Below, one piece after another: positions 28,979 to 40,957 of a stretch of 64,000 nt of DNA. The translations under genes and the position numbers were made by a program. Source of the stretch: Xestospongia bergquistia (taxonomy: Eukaryota > Porifera > Demospongiae > Haplosclerida > Petrosiidae); contig OZ014412.1 of assembly GCA_963965975.1 (NCBI GenBank), forward strand, positions 2,668,501-2,732,500, written 5' to 3'. The notes beneath the pieces were generated by a model. That model was not told where the DNA came from, did no database searches, and saw only the letters and a list, made by a program, of their open reading frames with translations. Positions within the stretch are counted from its first letter, which is position 1. Every line of letters begins with the position of its first letter.

Positions 28979-31366
28979 ATGGCAGTGAAATCAGAACACA
29001 GCAGTTCTTCCTCAGCTCTTAAGAAACTAGATGAGGTGGCCAAGCAGCTCACATGTACTAAATGTCTTGACCTCTATACCAACCCTAAGACCTTACCATG
29101 TCTCCATTCTTTCTGTCAACAATGTCTGGAGGGTCTACCACTGGATCACCAAGGAGATAACTGCTTTATTTCTTGTCCCACTTGTCATCATTATATACAG
29201 TTACCTCAATCCACAGGAGCAGCTGACTTTCCAACAGCTTTCCAAATCAACCATCTCAAAGAGATATACAATCTAATGACAAAAGTGTCAGGACATCAAC
29301 AGGTAACCTGTAATAACTGTACTAAAACTAATGCTGCAGGTTACTGTAAAGAATGTACTAAGTTTGTCTGTCAAGAATGTATCGATGTTCACAAACGATT
29401 TGTTCCTATTGCTGATCATAAGATAACAAGTCTTGACGAGGTAGCAACCTGTGCTATTCAATTACTCATCAACAAGCAAGACATAAAATGTTGCACTCAT
29501 AACGAGCCTTTAAAAATATTTTGTGGAACATGTGAAGAACTTATTTGTCACGACTGTACTTTACGTATTCATAGAGGCCATGATTGTGACTCAGTCACTG
29601 ACTGCTATCCTAAGAATTGCCGAATCTTAGAAACGAGTCTAAAGACAGTTAATGACAAGGTTACTGCTGTTACTGATGCCTTAACTGCTCTCACTGACAG
29701 AGAAAGTGAAATCAGAGAGCAAGGAAAAGTTGTCAAAGATGAGATACATGTCATGGTAGAAGAAATGATTTATGTCCTTCGTCAATCCGAGAGACAGCTA
29801 ACTAAAGAGGTGGACACAGTCACTGAAAGCAAACTAGAAGTCTTGCTAGAAAAGAAGAAATTGGCTGGAACAAGATTAAGTCAATTAAAGGATTGCCAGA
29901 ATTATGTGGAACAAAGTCTTGAGACAGGCAGTTCTCAAGAAGTAGTGACATCTACAAAACGAATGATGGAACATATGAATTATTTGACTCAACAGGTTAT
30001 GATTGAAGAGTTTAATTCTGAAGAGAAAGCTAATCTCCACTTTAAGAAAGACAGCAACATTGTTGATACACTACATCATATTGGAGATATTGTGTTCTTC
30101 TCATCTGATGTTCTACAACAGTCTAAAGTCAAGATTGATCGTCATCACATTACAACTATAGAGAAAACAGTTTCATTTCCACTGTCTATTCAATTTTGTG
30201 ATTCCAGTCTTCTGACTGTTCCTCTATCATCACTCAGTTGTAGTGTAGTAAAGAAGGAAAAGATGAAGGAGAAAGAAGAGAAAGAAGAGGAAGAAGAAAA
30301 AAAGAACGAGGACGAGGAAGAAGAGAAGGAAAAGGAAGAGGAAACTGAAGTGGATAAAGAGGAAGAAACAGAAGATGATACACCCATAACAGCTACAGTC
30401 ACTACTACCACCCATCCTGGAGTGTATACAATACATTGTAGTCCTGTAATTTGTGCCTGCTATGAAGTTAATGTCCAAGTTAATGATGTCCAAGTTGATG
30501 TGACCTCACTAACAATTCCTTTTAATCCTTACCTTGATAACATCTCTCCTGTACATATAATATACGAACTTGTTGAACCTTGGGGTGTTGCTGTGACTGA
30601 TGATGGACATATTGTGTTAAGTGAATGGAATGGTAACTGTATCACAGTACTGGATAGAGATGGAAAGAGACTGAAATCGTTTGGTCAAATGAGTGAAGAA
30701 AGCAGAAATATCAAGTTCTCTTATCCTCGTGGTGTAACCATTACCCCAGACAACTTCATTCTCGTTGCTGATGATCACAAGATCCAGAAGATATCTATGG
30801 ATGGGACATGTATTGCATTGATTGGTAGACAAGGTAGTGGCCAGTTGGAATTTTCTTCTCCTTCCAGTATTACAATTTCTCCAATAACTGGAAAACTTTA
30901 TATTGCAGATGAAAATAACCATCGTATACAAGTCTTAAATCCTGATCTAACTTTCTCCCGTATGTTTGGTACCAAAGGATCAGGTGAGGGAAAATTTGTT
31001 CGTCCAGTGGACATTGCTATTGATAGACGAGGATTAGTGTATGTGGCTGATACTTACAATCATCGTATCCAGATATTCACTCCTGAGGGACAGTTTTTGT
31101 CTCAGTTTGGTACCAAGGGGTCTGGTCTAGGACAACTTAGTCAACCATCTGGGATTGTAATAGATGATAACAATCTAATATATGTTGCAGAAGTTGGTGA
31201 TAATAATCGTATCTCTATCTTCACTAGCGATGGTCGGTTCGTACGTTCTTTTGGAGGATTTGGTAACCACAACAATCAGTTTAATTGTCCATGTGGACTA
31301 GCAATTGATCAAAAAGGACATTTATATGTTTGTGATGGTTTAAATAATAGACTAGTAGTGTATTGA
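28979..31366 (+). CDS. TRIM-NHL protein, copy 8, with Glu/Lys insert
   Basis: 795 residues, start MAVKSEHSSSSSALKKLDEV. The RING reads CTKCLDLY..CLHSFCQQC..CPTC, with all eight ligands and a CTKC knuckle in place of CAIC. B-box 1 is CNNCTKTNAAGYCKEC and B-box 2 is CCTHNEPLKIFCGTC. The filamin repeat carries an acidic insert (KKEKMKEKEEKEEEEEKKNE..., about 44 residues) at the same site as copy 7. Six blades end in DGLNNRLVVY. It is followed by a 3' block almost identical to that of copy 7 and preceded by a 5' block almost identical to that of copy 9. Confidence 0.95.
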   Translation: MAVKSEHSSSSSALKKLDEVAKQLTCTKCLDLYTNPKTLPCLHSFCQQCLEGLPLDHQGDNCFISCPTCHHYIQLPQSTGAADFPTAFQINHLKEIYNLMTKVSGHQQVTCNNCTKTNAAGYCKECTKFVCQECIDVHKRFVPIADHKITSLDEVATCAIQLLINKQDIKCCTHNEPLKIFCGTCEELICHDCTLRIHRGHDCDSVTDCYPKNCRILETSLKTVNDKVTAVTDALTALTDRESEIREQGKVVKDEIHVMVEEMIYVLRQSERQLTKEVDTVTESKLEVLLEKKKLAGTRLSQLKDCQNYVEQSLETGSSQEVVTSTKRMMEHMNYLTQQVMIEEFNSEEKANLHFKKDSNIVDTLHHIGDIVFFSSDVLQQSKVKIDRHHITTIEKTVSFPLSIQFCDSSLLTVPLSSLSCSVVKKEKMKEKEEKEEEEEKKNEDEEEEKEKEEETEVDKEEETEDDTPITATVTTTTHPGVYTIHCSPVICACYEVNVQVNDVQVDVTSLTIPFNPYLDNISPVHIIYELVEPWGVAVTDDGHIVLSEWNGNCITVLDRDGKRLKSFGQMSEESRNIKFSYPRGVTITPDNFILVADDHKIQKISMDGTCIALIGRQGSGQLEFSSPSSITISPITGKLYIADENNHRIQVLNPDLTFSRMFGTKGSGEGKFVRPVDIAIDRRGLVYVADTYNHRIQIFTPEGQFLSQFGTKGSGLGQLSQPSGIVIDDNNLIYVAEVGDNNRISIFTSDGRFVRSFGGFGNHNNQFNCPCGLAIDQKGHLYVCDGLNNRLVVY

Positions 31367-31651
31367 GAAAAAAAACTTAGAAAATACATGATAATTAATT
31401 TGTGAGAAATTTTTTGTATTTTGTTGTAGTCTTATTATTCATTTATTAGATTTTGTCATAGTTTTTATCTTTTTGGAGCAATAGCTACTAGACCTTTTAA
31501 ACTGATCTAATGTACAGAGTTGAATTACCAAAGGCAGTTTGAAAACAACGCTAATTCATTATCTTATATTAGTAGCCTTATAGTTACTAACTAATCAATT
31601 AATAATATTGTGGGTGGTGCTATTCCTGCTATCTTGTAGTGATGATTGCTA

Positions 31652-31882
31652 CATTTTACTATAAAATTAATACAATTAATATTTGTAGCTTACATAGATG
31701 GATTACTATGGAATATAGAATTCTTGTGAATTGCTAACTACATTATTTGTTGGGATGTTGTACTTTTATATACTAACAAATAATACAATGAGTAATTCAC
31801 ATGAATTTTACATTCCATGGTAATGTACCAATGTAAAGTACAAACTAATAATATTGTTAAAATAACGTTAATTTATACAGTG
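31652..31882. mobile_element. 231-bp MITE, duplicate of the one at 27877
   Basis: Same length, same TA flanks and near-identical sequence as 27877-28107, so it was carried along in the segmental duplication and was not inserted independently. Confidence 0.7.
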
Positions 31883-32280
31883 TATGTTAGCTAGAGTGAT
31901 TCATGTATTAGATTATGCCATAGTTGTCATCCTCTTGAAGCTACTATGCACTATTAGATATTGTTACAACAGCTTCTCTTACTTTGAACATTTGCTATAT
32001 ATAATGTGTCAGATCCTTCAAATTGATCACACTTATAAGTTATCATGTATGTATATAAATATAATTAAACAAAACACAATTATTATCATATACATATCAA
32101 TGTGCATATGATGACTATAACAACTCACCAACTAATAATGTTGATGTGATCTTGTGTATTTTGCTGTCATTGCTATCTTCTTTCTGTATCTTTTAAATAA
32201 TTTTTTACAGGCATTTGTCATTCTATTATAGTCCATTGAACTATCATAAAACATTATAACTTGGAACTATGCCAATTCAA

Positions 32281-32600
32281 TCAACACCCTGTTTTAAAAT
32301 ACATATAACATAGCTGAGGATTTGTTGTTGATGTTGTTATTGTTGATGAGTTTGGTAGCACGGAGGGGAGAACAGCAAGATATATTCAAAATCTAATGGA
32401 ATGTCTTGATTTAACTTGAGGAAAAGATTTACTACCGCCTGAAAGAAACTGGAATGTGATAGAGGACAACATCTGCCAGCTGGTCTAGATTGAAGAGTAG
32501 TATTATCAACAAACATTGTAGTATGAGGAAATCCCAACAACATTTAGGCCCACCTACATATGAAATTACCAATCAAGAGTTTTTAATCAAAAAATATAGA
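32281..32600. other. Unrecognised segment between duplication blocks
   Basis: About 300 bp with more GC than its surroundings and no TRIM similarity. The minus strand is open 68 codons at 32543-32337 (starting MLLGFPHTTMFVDNTTLQSR), without a recognised domain or splice signals. It lies exactly between the 3' block of copy 8 and the GGAT/NHL-relic duplicate, so it may be a remnant of whatever sequence the blocks were joined through. Confidence 0.3.
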
Positions 32601-32691
32601 TAGTTAATAGGAATTTTTTTAGATCTTGTAATTGGATAAAGTTTGAAAGTTTCCAGTTTTCTAGCATAGACAGAAGACAGATAGATTGATT

Positions 32692-32745
32692 GATGAATGG
32701 ATGATAGATGGATGGATGGATGGATGGATAAATGGATGGATAGAT
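32692..32745. repeat. GGAT microsatellite (longer duplicate)
   Basis: About eight 'ggat' units interrupted once by 'aaat'. It is the counterpart of 21297-21326. Confidence 0.8.
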
Positions 32746-32847
32746 TGAGAGATAGAGATGAAGCAATTGTCTTCCCTCACATTTTGTCATACATAGGAGA
32801 AATGTTTAGTGGGTACTTAAGGACAACTATTGACTATTATTATTGAC

Positions 32848-33186
32848 AGACGAGGGTTAGTGTAATGACTGATTACAATAATCATCATATCCAGATATTC
32901 ACTTCTGAGGGACAGTTTTTATTTCAGTTTTGTAGTAAAGGATCTGGTCCTGGAAAACTTACTCATCCATTTGGTATTGTAGTAGATGATAACAATTTAA
33001 TGTACATTACAGAGTGGAGTAATAATCATATTTCTATCTTCACTACTGATGGTCAGTTTTTACAATCTTTTGGAGGACAAGGTAGTAGTGTGGGTCAGTT
33101 TTAATGAGCCACATGGAATAACATTTGACAGAGAAGGATATTTGTATGTTTGTGATTTTAGTAATAACAGGCTAATAGTGTATTGA
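32848..33186 (+). pseudogene. Detached TRIM NHL-tail relic, duplicate
   Basis: Same segment as 21425-21767. Here the frame breaks by an extra T ('gtcagttttaatgagcc') near 33099 and by a deletion at the 5' edge ('ttagtgtaatgactg'), while NRLIVY at the end is in frame after the shift. 33187-34017 is an AT-rich flank matching 21768-22644, with a leader relic at 33453 that carries an early TAA. Confidence 0.8.
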
Positions 33187-34017
33187 GATAATAATACAGT
33201 GCGATAGTTTATATGTACTTTAAGAATATATATATTATATACATTAATTTTTTTGATGTTAAGACATTTAACTCATCATATACTTTCATGATGGGAACGT
33301 TTGTAGAATTGTCCTTCAAGAGGTAAAAAGTTGGATCACATAATCACACACGATTAAAGAGAGGATGTCCTTAACTTAATAAATCTGCACCCATTAACTA
33401 ATAGAGATGAGACGTTCTACTATATATTATAACTCGTTTCTCTAGAGATGTGATGGTTGTTATATCCTAAGAGCTACTGTTGGTTGATGAGACAAGGAAG
33501 ATAAATACTTAAAATAGGTATGTGTGTTGGATGGATAAATGGATCTTATGTTTTTACTGTGATGAAAGAAATGTTTTCACCAAGACAATAGTAAGAGTCC
33601 ATGTATTAATATTCAAAAACTTTTCTCTCTTTTCCCAGTGATCTATAGAGAACTTTCTTAGTTAATACTATGCTGATGATAATCACAACATCTAGAAAAT
33701 ATCAATTAATTGGAGATACTGCACTTTAAATTTCTTTCCATACCTTTTCTTTGTCTTAATATTTAATGAAAGTTTTTCTCAATGTAAGAGCTACTCTGGA
33801 AAACAATATTTATTATAATAGAGCTGCTAATCATCTGGAACTTAATTCTTCAGCTTCTAACATTAATTTACTTTGTCTGATGATACTTTCTTATTTTAGT
33901 AACATCGTTCATGTTGTATTAATATTGTACTATACTAGTTAATTCTTTGTTCGATTAATTTGTTTTGAAAATTAAAATGCTACCTAAAAAATAACAAAAT
34001 TGGGTCCATTCCTAATC

Positions 34018-37000
34018 CTAGTAATTGTTAGTACAATTGATATCCCAATGATAAGTCCAAACAGGACCACAAGTACGTATATCATTTGGATTATTAGGAT
34101 TAAATTTGATCCACATAAGTTTTTTGGCATGGACTTGAAGAGCTTCCATCATTTCAATAGCTTCCATTAACAATTTTTGAGGATTACAATCAAGTGTTTC
34201 ACACGAGAAAGTTTCCTGAAGTTTGCGAAGGAAACCACGATATTGGTGATGAAAAGCTTTTGCTGCATGTAAACAGTTGGAATTAGGGTAAATCAATGGG
34301 TCAGGATTCTCCCTCATTGGCCAGACACCCCGAGGGTCAAAGAGAATGGGATCTCCTACGTATTTATATTGTGAATCATTAATTTTAACTAACTTATGTT
34401 GACATACTATTTCTTCAAAGCGAAAAAAGTGAGCATAATCGCCATCAAGACTTGAAGTAGGAAGAAGCTTGAATCCTTCTCCCTGGATTATGATTTGTGA
34501 AATTGATTCGTTAGCCTTTTGAACACTGTCAACTTTTATTAGTTCCATGTCTTTTTCTTTCCAAGGCCATGTGACTTGTTTGAACATTGTAGATGAATTA
34601 ATTATATCATGATGTGTCCTGTACAACAAATCAAGACACTGGATTATTTCTTCATAAAACTCGCCAATAGTATTATTGTGAAAATATTTCTTATCTCCTT
34701 CCCTTTCCCAAGTTGGTACTTCAATCCCCATAAATACATTATAAACATGCTCTAGTGAAAGTTTTTTAAGATCTATCTGAAGATTAGGTAACACTCCTCC
34801 TGGAAGACCATGAGCAGGATACCTAGGAACAAAGTCAGGACTGTCTATAACTGGTGTCTCACCCATTGAAATTAACAGATTAGCTGCTTGTGCCATGTGC
34901 ATCATTTCTTGCATGACAACATGTCTAATAATGTGATATATTTCAACATTGCAACCATCTACAATGGAATACATCGCAGTCAAGTAAAGTGGTATAGTGT
35001 AGAATTCTAATTGTACAGCCTGTTGTAGTTGCTTTTTCAATTTGTCAACTGAACAAAACTCTTCACTCTTCATTGTCAAAAAGCTATGCAAAGGTCGAGA
35101 GTGACCTTTATCTATATCTGCAATGCTGTCATTAAGTATATCACTAAAGTAGGAATCAGTATTTTTTAGTTCATCATAAAGGTTTAGCACTTCTAACTCA
35201 CATCGTGGGGGAACAAAAAACTTAGAGGACTTGCTCATACCTTTAGTAATGGACGGATGTTGGCATACTTGATCCTTAGGCTTTCCTGGCTGAGTGTCAG
35301 ATTTATGACTATACTTAGGATCTTCCAACCATTCAAGAATCATCTTTTGTTTACTTGGAGAGAGATCTCGTGTAGCTGGCATGTAATTAGGATGTTCAAA
35401 ATCAAGCTGCATGGAGTGATTGATTAACTTGATATTCCAAGGTTGAGTGACATCAGTATAGTTACTGAGGTTAACGATGGACTTCATGACAGGTGCTATA
35501 TGATTATAGTGAGTGAAAATGACTCCTACATGATCAACCCAAGTATATGGAGAAGTATAGTTTACAGTAGAATAAGCTTTTATGGTAATTTGTGAAACTT
35601 TCATCAACGGATTACAATCACTTTCCGATTCATTTAAGATGCAGTAATTAAATTTGTAAACTTGTCCATCAATAGGTAGGGTGTACTTTGAAGGAAAAGG
35701 TGGACATGGAGCTTTTGTATACTTACGAGGGTAAGGAATGGCTTGGGTAACTGAGAAAAGAAAAGTAACTTGTCCTTTTGCATCAGTTGTCTTGGTATTT
35801 TGATAGGGAGCCACACCACCTATTGGATGAGTGGTCTTATGTTTAGCCTGTTTTATTTTTATTTTGACATTCTGAGCTGGAGCACCATAATGTGTTACAT
35901 AAAGAGTTTGTGATGATGTGTTCCCCTTGTATTCAAGTCGATCAACATAGTAATTTAGAGGACGTATAAAATACTCTCTCTCTTTTAGAACTACGATACC
36001 ACTCTCAGTTTTTATAGATGGAAGGTTTCCACACAATGGTCTGTTTTGATTGCCTTGGACTTTCTGAATTACCATAAGTGAATTGGATAGTAGATATTGA
36101 TATTGATTATTTGTTAATGAATATACTGCTAGAGCTCCAGACTCTAACCAATTGTTTGCCATATAAGGAATAGGAGTATTAGGCTCAATTAGTTGGAGAC
36201 AACTCCCACTAGTATCATTATAGCCCAGGTAGAGCTCTCCAATGTCCCGTTGAGTACCATCTGTCATTATGGGAAGAGCATTGCTCAAATCTACCACAAC
36301 TTCTTTATTGCCAGTATCTCTTATTTTAAAAGGAGCATTTGAGGTCCATGGAGCTTGTTCTGAGATATTCAAGCCATAGCAACTATCACTTTGATTAAAG
36401 GTGAGTTGAGGGGGATCATGATCAAGTCCTTCGGAGATCATTAGCCGATCTCCTCCAAAATTGAGTGTTTCTCCATCATTATATACTCCAATAGTTCCCA
36501 CAATATTTCCAAGGGTAAATCGATATGGTACAAGAGGCTCATAGTTACGTGTATAGTAATAGTATGACACACGAATTGATAATTTATTTGATCCACTTTC
36601 ACATTTATCTTTTAGTTGTTGAAGTGATGGAGAATTGTGGAGATCTCCCCATTCTATGTCTGTTAAAATTGTAGTACCCTGCGAGCCAAAAGGAAAACTG
36701 TCTTGATCCCCTTTATAGCACTTCATTCTTTTCCATACATCTTGAGCAATGACTGATGGTGTCCATTTCCCCATGAATGCTACCTGACGCTTTCCTTGGT
36801 CATTATATCCAAAGCTTATCCCAAAGTTCATTCCATAAATGGTAGACTTGACTTGTGCATCTGTATCAAGATCAGTAATTTTAGCAAATGGACGTTCCAG
36901 ATTGGTAACTATGAATGCTGAAAGAATTGGATCATTTTCTTCTGTAATAGTTGTCACAGGACTGTCATAATTGACTTCTGAAACTTTAGTGTTGATGAAT

Positions 37001-38814
37001 TCAAATTCATTTGTTCCATTTGAATTCCAGTCCCTATTGAGATCAGGAGTTACATAATCTGGTATGTAGTTGCATCTATCGTTGTTGCGAGTGTCCACAT
37101 CTGCACGGAAATTCCCAATGAAGTGGATTCGAGGTGTATCAAGATATGATGCAACACTAACACTTGACTGCATCCTGTATGTGTGTAAGAGAAAGAAGAT
37201 AAAACAATATATATATATGGATGTGGTATAAGGTGATTTGCCTTGTGAAGGAGCTGCCTGCATGTGTCTAATTTAAAATCACAATAATAGGAGTGGCTCA
37301 CCACATAGCATGCTCAAGGTTTAGGGTTAAGTTCTGGGGTGGGTCTAGTAACAATATCTAAGTATGGTATGATACTGACACCCATATACATCGGAACATT
37401 TTGACACAAACAGCTAGCACACCATGCATGGCCTTACATCTATTTGGGAGTGAAGTCTTCCAAGATAAGGCAGCTGTTAAATTGCAGTGTTTATGTAAAC
37501 TGCCACTTTTTATTTATTTGTATTTTACTTATTAAGTCTCACTTTCTAATTTACAATAATTAGATGCTAAAGAAAGGAAAAAATGAAAATGTTAGAAGAA
37601 CTCCAGAAGATAAAAAGCAAGGAAAATAAACTATAGAGCACTAGTTATATTGCCGATATGGGTCTCACTGTAAAAAATAATATGTCATTTTAACAATTAC
37701 CGTATAGCGGTTTTTTTTCGAGGGGTAAAATTTTCGTGGTTGAGAAACAAACCACGAAAGCTAATTAGGTCTAATGTGCCACGCCCATTAATGCGTACAT
37801 GTGGTTGCACGCACGTTATCACGTTGTTGATCAGCGAGTCTTAGATTCAGTATGGCCTTATTTCGATACTTCAAGAGGGAAAAGAGCAACCTACCCGATC
37901 CTCATGGCCCTTTAGCACAATCAGTACCATCAACTTCGATTGCAGCTGCCAAGTAGGAAGTTTCAGGACTGCAACTGCAAAAACATCATGAGGGTTGCCA
38001 GTTTCTCTCTGGCACTGAAGTTATTCCCCAAATTTAGCATCCCAGATCCCTTTGTACTGGTGGTAGCCTCGTATCATGGCTTGAATTTCGAAGTACGCCA
38101 TTTGTACACCATGTTATAGGGGGTGTGGTTTAGACTAGATCGCTCGACCAAGAAATTTTTACCACGAACCAACATAATTTTTGACTTCCACGAAAATTTT
38201 GCCCCCGAAAAAAAGCCGCTATACGGTAGTTTGTAATTTACATAGGTAGACTACTATGGAATGTAGAATTTACATAAATTACTCATTGTATACTTTGTTG
38301 GTTTTTAAAGGAACAGTATGCCAACAAGTACGTAGTGAGCAATACACAAGAATTCAACATTCCATAGTAATTAATCCATTTTAGCTACAAATTAGGTGTT
38401 AAATTGACATATTAATTTTTACAGTGAGCTCGTAAAACTTTTTGGCAGCCCTGCAAGGAGAGATACATCCAAGCTAAGGAACATGATTTCCTTATACCGT
38501 ATTATAATACGCGAACATAACACTGCAGTTGCAAAAATTGAAGTACGGTGTGCATTTTCTAAACACTTCGCACTAAGCAACATCTACTAAGAAAGCTGAA
38601 GTTTCACAAACTTCCATTAATTACACCGCATTTATACCTAAATGCTGCATAATTTATAAATATACATGTCAATAGGGGCTTTGACATAAGGTATTTTGTA
38701 TAACTACACGAGTACTATTTATAGTAATTCAATCATAACGATATTTGTGCAAACTTACGCAAAGGAGAAGAAGATGAAACCTATCAGAATAGTCACTTTC
38801 AGTGAAGTAGTCAT
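34018..38814 (-). CDS. Secreted VioB-like ferritin-domain protein, two exons
   Basis: Two exons: 38814-38759 and 37174-34018, joined by a GT-AG intron (donor GC|GTAAGT; acceptor after a pyrimidine tract, ACACATACAG). The splice keeps frame and gives 1,070 residues. Exon 1 encodes MTTSLKVTILIGFIFFSFA, a clear signal peptide. Residues about 30-41 are LDTPRIHFIGNF, the hallmark N-terminus of VioB/RebD/StaD-type proteins, which in bacteria dimerise imino-indolepyruvate in violacein and indolocarbazole synthesis. A ferritin-like domain lies about 730-960, with QLEFYTIPLYL (Glu ligand), QEMMHMAQ (E-x2-H) and GEFYEEI. Many N-x-S/T sites fit secretion. The substrate is unknown: no tryptophan oxidase (VioA) partner is visible here. 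Bacterial ancestry is inferred; the splicing, TATA box and TRIM neighbours make contamination unlikely. Confidence 0.85.
37666..38426. mobile_element. MITE of the CACTGTAAAAA family, interrupted by a second element
   Basis: The left part, 37666-37699 (CACTGTAAAAAATAATATGT...AACAATTA), and the right part, 38227-38426 (ending TTAATTTTTACAGTG), together make one element of the family seen at 56090. It lies inside the intron of the VioB-like gene. Outer flanks are TCT and AGC, so the TA duplication is not evident here. Confidence 0.7.
37700..38226. mobile_element. 527-bp nested MITE with CCGTATAGCGG terminal repeats
   Basis: The left end is CCGTATAGCGGTTTTTTTTC and the right end is its inverse (GAAAAAAAGCCGCTATACGG), with a second inverted stretch ('aaaattttcgtgg' and 'ccacgaaaatttt'). 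TA flanks both ends (37698-37699 and 38227-38228), and removal restores the host MITE. The interior is GC-richer than the region and includes a 34-codon ORF at 37852-37956 (MALFRYFKREKSNLPDPHGP...) that may be captured sequence. No transposase. Confidence 0.85.
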
Positions 38815-38856
38815 TATGGATCGTTCTTCACAGGGTTTCAAATCAGCTTGCGACTG

Positions 38857-38864
38857 CTTATATA
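38857..38864 (-). promoter_or_regulatory. TATA box of the VioB-like gene
   Basis: The minus strand reads CCCTATATAAGCAG, with the TATATAAG about 43 bases before the ATG at 38814. This fits a transcription start some 10-20 bases upstream of the ATG. The surrounding 38780-38910 stretch is richer in GC than the flanks. Confidence 0.6.
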
Positions 38865-38914
38865 GGGAGCTAGTAAGGCAAGCGCAGGGCGGCTCGAAAT
38901 CATGAAGGTGTGGT

Positions 38915-40180
38915 CAACTGTTATTACCTTTTTTATAATAATTATTGTGCATTTTGTTTGCGTAACATATATTGCATGACGAAATGTTTGAGGGGAAGGG
39001 AACATCTAGGTAAGCTGCTGTACTATACTTGGAATGCTTTCAGTGTGTAATATGATTTGCAGATAACACAAGATTTAACAACAGAAAACATCAGTGTAGT
39101 AATACAATGAATTATATGCCACCTATACAATATATTATTGTGAGCTAACTTCAGCAGGGTAATGCATTCTACAGAAAACGCAGTTAATTGAGGATATTTC
39201 ATGAACAGTTCAACCACTGGTACCAGCTAGTCAATAATGAATTTTTGTGTAATTTCTTTTCTTCAAAGCAATAAATTACGAAGAAATTTCACAACAGTTA
39301 AATCTATATTAAATTTGCTTAAGCATAAATAAAAAGCACCTTACATTGTCCAAATGTTAATTGACATTAGTAAAATATATAACCACTATTCCTTACCAAT
39401 ATTATCAGATCTAAGATGAGTTATGCTATGACAACTGATCATGAGTTATCAACTTGTTAATATCAGTGTGGTTTGTGAATATCAATGGATTGTGAATATA
39501 TTGGTAAGTACTACACTGTATGAGATACAAAATATGTATGAGAACTAACATCAAAACAGATGATGTTGTAATTGATATCTATGATAATACTATTGTATGT
39601 ACTTTAAACATATTCATTACTATATACTATGCGTTGTAATGATTTCCTTGTATCAGTTACACGTATATTGTTACTGCAATTTCCTTATTACACTGAAATA
39701 CAATTAGTGCGCTACCTACACAACTAACATTACTTTGTGATTTTAAGTTAATAGACCACACATCACTGAGAAAACTTTATGCTTATAATTTAATAGACTA
39801 AACACCACAAAGAATACTTTGTGGTTATAAGTTAATGACTACACACCACAATAATGTATCTAGTTAAATGGGTACATTTCTTGGTGTCGTGTAACAAATG
39901 CAATATCTAACTAGCAAACAACAAGCAGTCATCATATAGTAACATTTGCCTCAGTAATAATAATAATAATAATATTGTGGATTAGTTTGAAATGCTATTA
40001 TATTCTAATAAATCAAGGAATTATTAACTTTTATTAAAATATCTAGAAGACCAGTCTTACTCTATCAGGTATAGGTGGTCACCACTGCTTATGTATAGGA
40101 AAGGCACAATATTCTTTCTTTATTATAGACCATAGTAACTCCAAAAATTAGAAGGCTGATTTCAAGGATCTTATGCGTCA
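38915..40180. other. AT-rich intergenic stretch, no gene seen
   Basis: No coding similarity on either strand. It contains a three-fold imperfect tandem at about 39730-39850 and a short TAA run near 39957-39974. Confidence 0.6.
39730..39850. repeat. Three imperfect tandem units of about 45 bp
   Basis: Each unit has the form 'tactttgtggttataagtta' then 'atgactacacaccac'; the first two are more diverged. No function assigned. Confidence 0.55.
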
Positions 40181-40189
40181 AGACATAAT

Positions 40190-40495
40190 GCAACAGAATA
40201 ATTGTGCTGCACCTATAACACCACAGGTTATTGTAAATGAAGTCCCAATTCTCTATTGAGAATGGAATGTATTGATGTTAACAAAAGAGTGCTTATTAAT
40301 ATTACTGATCACATGATATGTCTTGATAAGATAATGGTCGTCAGCTTTTCATGGAGGAGGAAGCTCGCTAGACAATTGGAGGATGTGATAGCACTAATAT
40401 GGGCCATTTTAATGGACCACATGAAATAACAATTGACAAAGAAGGTTTTTTTTTATTTCAATTTTGACGATAGTAGATTAGACTAGTAGTATATT
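40190..40495 (+). pseudogene. Heavily decayed TRIM-NHL relic (B-box piece plus NHL tail)
   Basis: 40195-40345 keeps the B-box 1 order (C..C, TGYCK, ECIDV, DHMI.LDKI) with several frameshifts and a stop. After a deletion of nearly the whole gene, 40415-40495 keeps the last blade and the 'gactagtagtatattga' end. It is the most degraded copy in the window and lies just 5' of copy 9. Confidence 0.6.
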
Positions 40496-40957
40496 GACAG
40501 TGTCATAGTTTGTATGTACTTATCAAATTAAATGTTAATATTAATTATTATTATATCATCTCAAATGTTTCTCACTAGCTAGCCAGATAATTTCAACATG
40601 TTCTTCTTTCTCTGTTGCAAGTGGACTGTTTATTTTGCAGGAAAAATAACAATTTAAATTTATCACTCAAGTGTAATTTCAAAATCTATTAGATATGTTT
40701 TTACAATTATACATATTTATACCTTTACAATTTATATAAAAAATCTCTAAAGTTATAAGTACATCTAGTGAAAGCTATTTCTAGTATTTGACATTATGAA
40801 CTCTTAATAATTAAGAAATGAATAATTGATGCAATACAAAGTATGCATAAAATAATTTAAATCCTAATCCTGTATATTACTGACCAAGTTAATCAACGTC
40901 AAGTTATGGATATTCAAATTCTACAGCTGTTTAGACAGTAGAAGCCACAACTATCCA

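Noticed and set aside
37174-37263. N-terminal extension of the VioB-like ORF (MQAAPSQGKSPYTTSIYIYC...) as its true start
   Set aside because: This stretch is the pyrimidine-rich intron end with a tatata run; splicing to the exon at 38759-38814 gives a better signal peptide and keeps frame.
34018-38814. Bacterial contamination as the source of the VioB-like sequence
   Set aside because: The gene has an intron with MITEs also found beside TRIM genes, a TATA box, host-like AT-rich codons and a duplicate embedded in the array.
38696-38905. Plus-strand 69-codon ORF near 38.7 kb
   Set aside because: It is antisense to the signal-peptide exon and TATA box of the VioB-like gene, which explain the sequence better.
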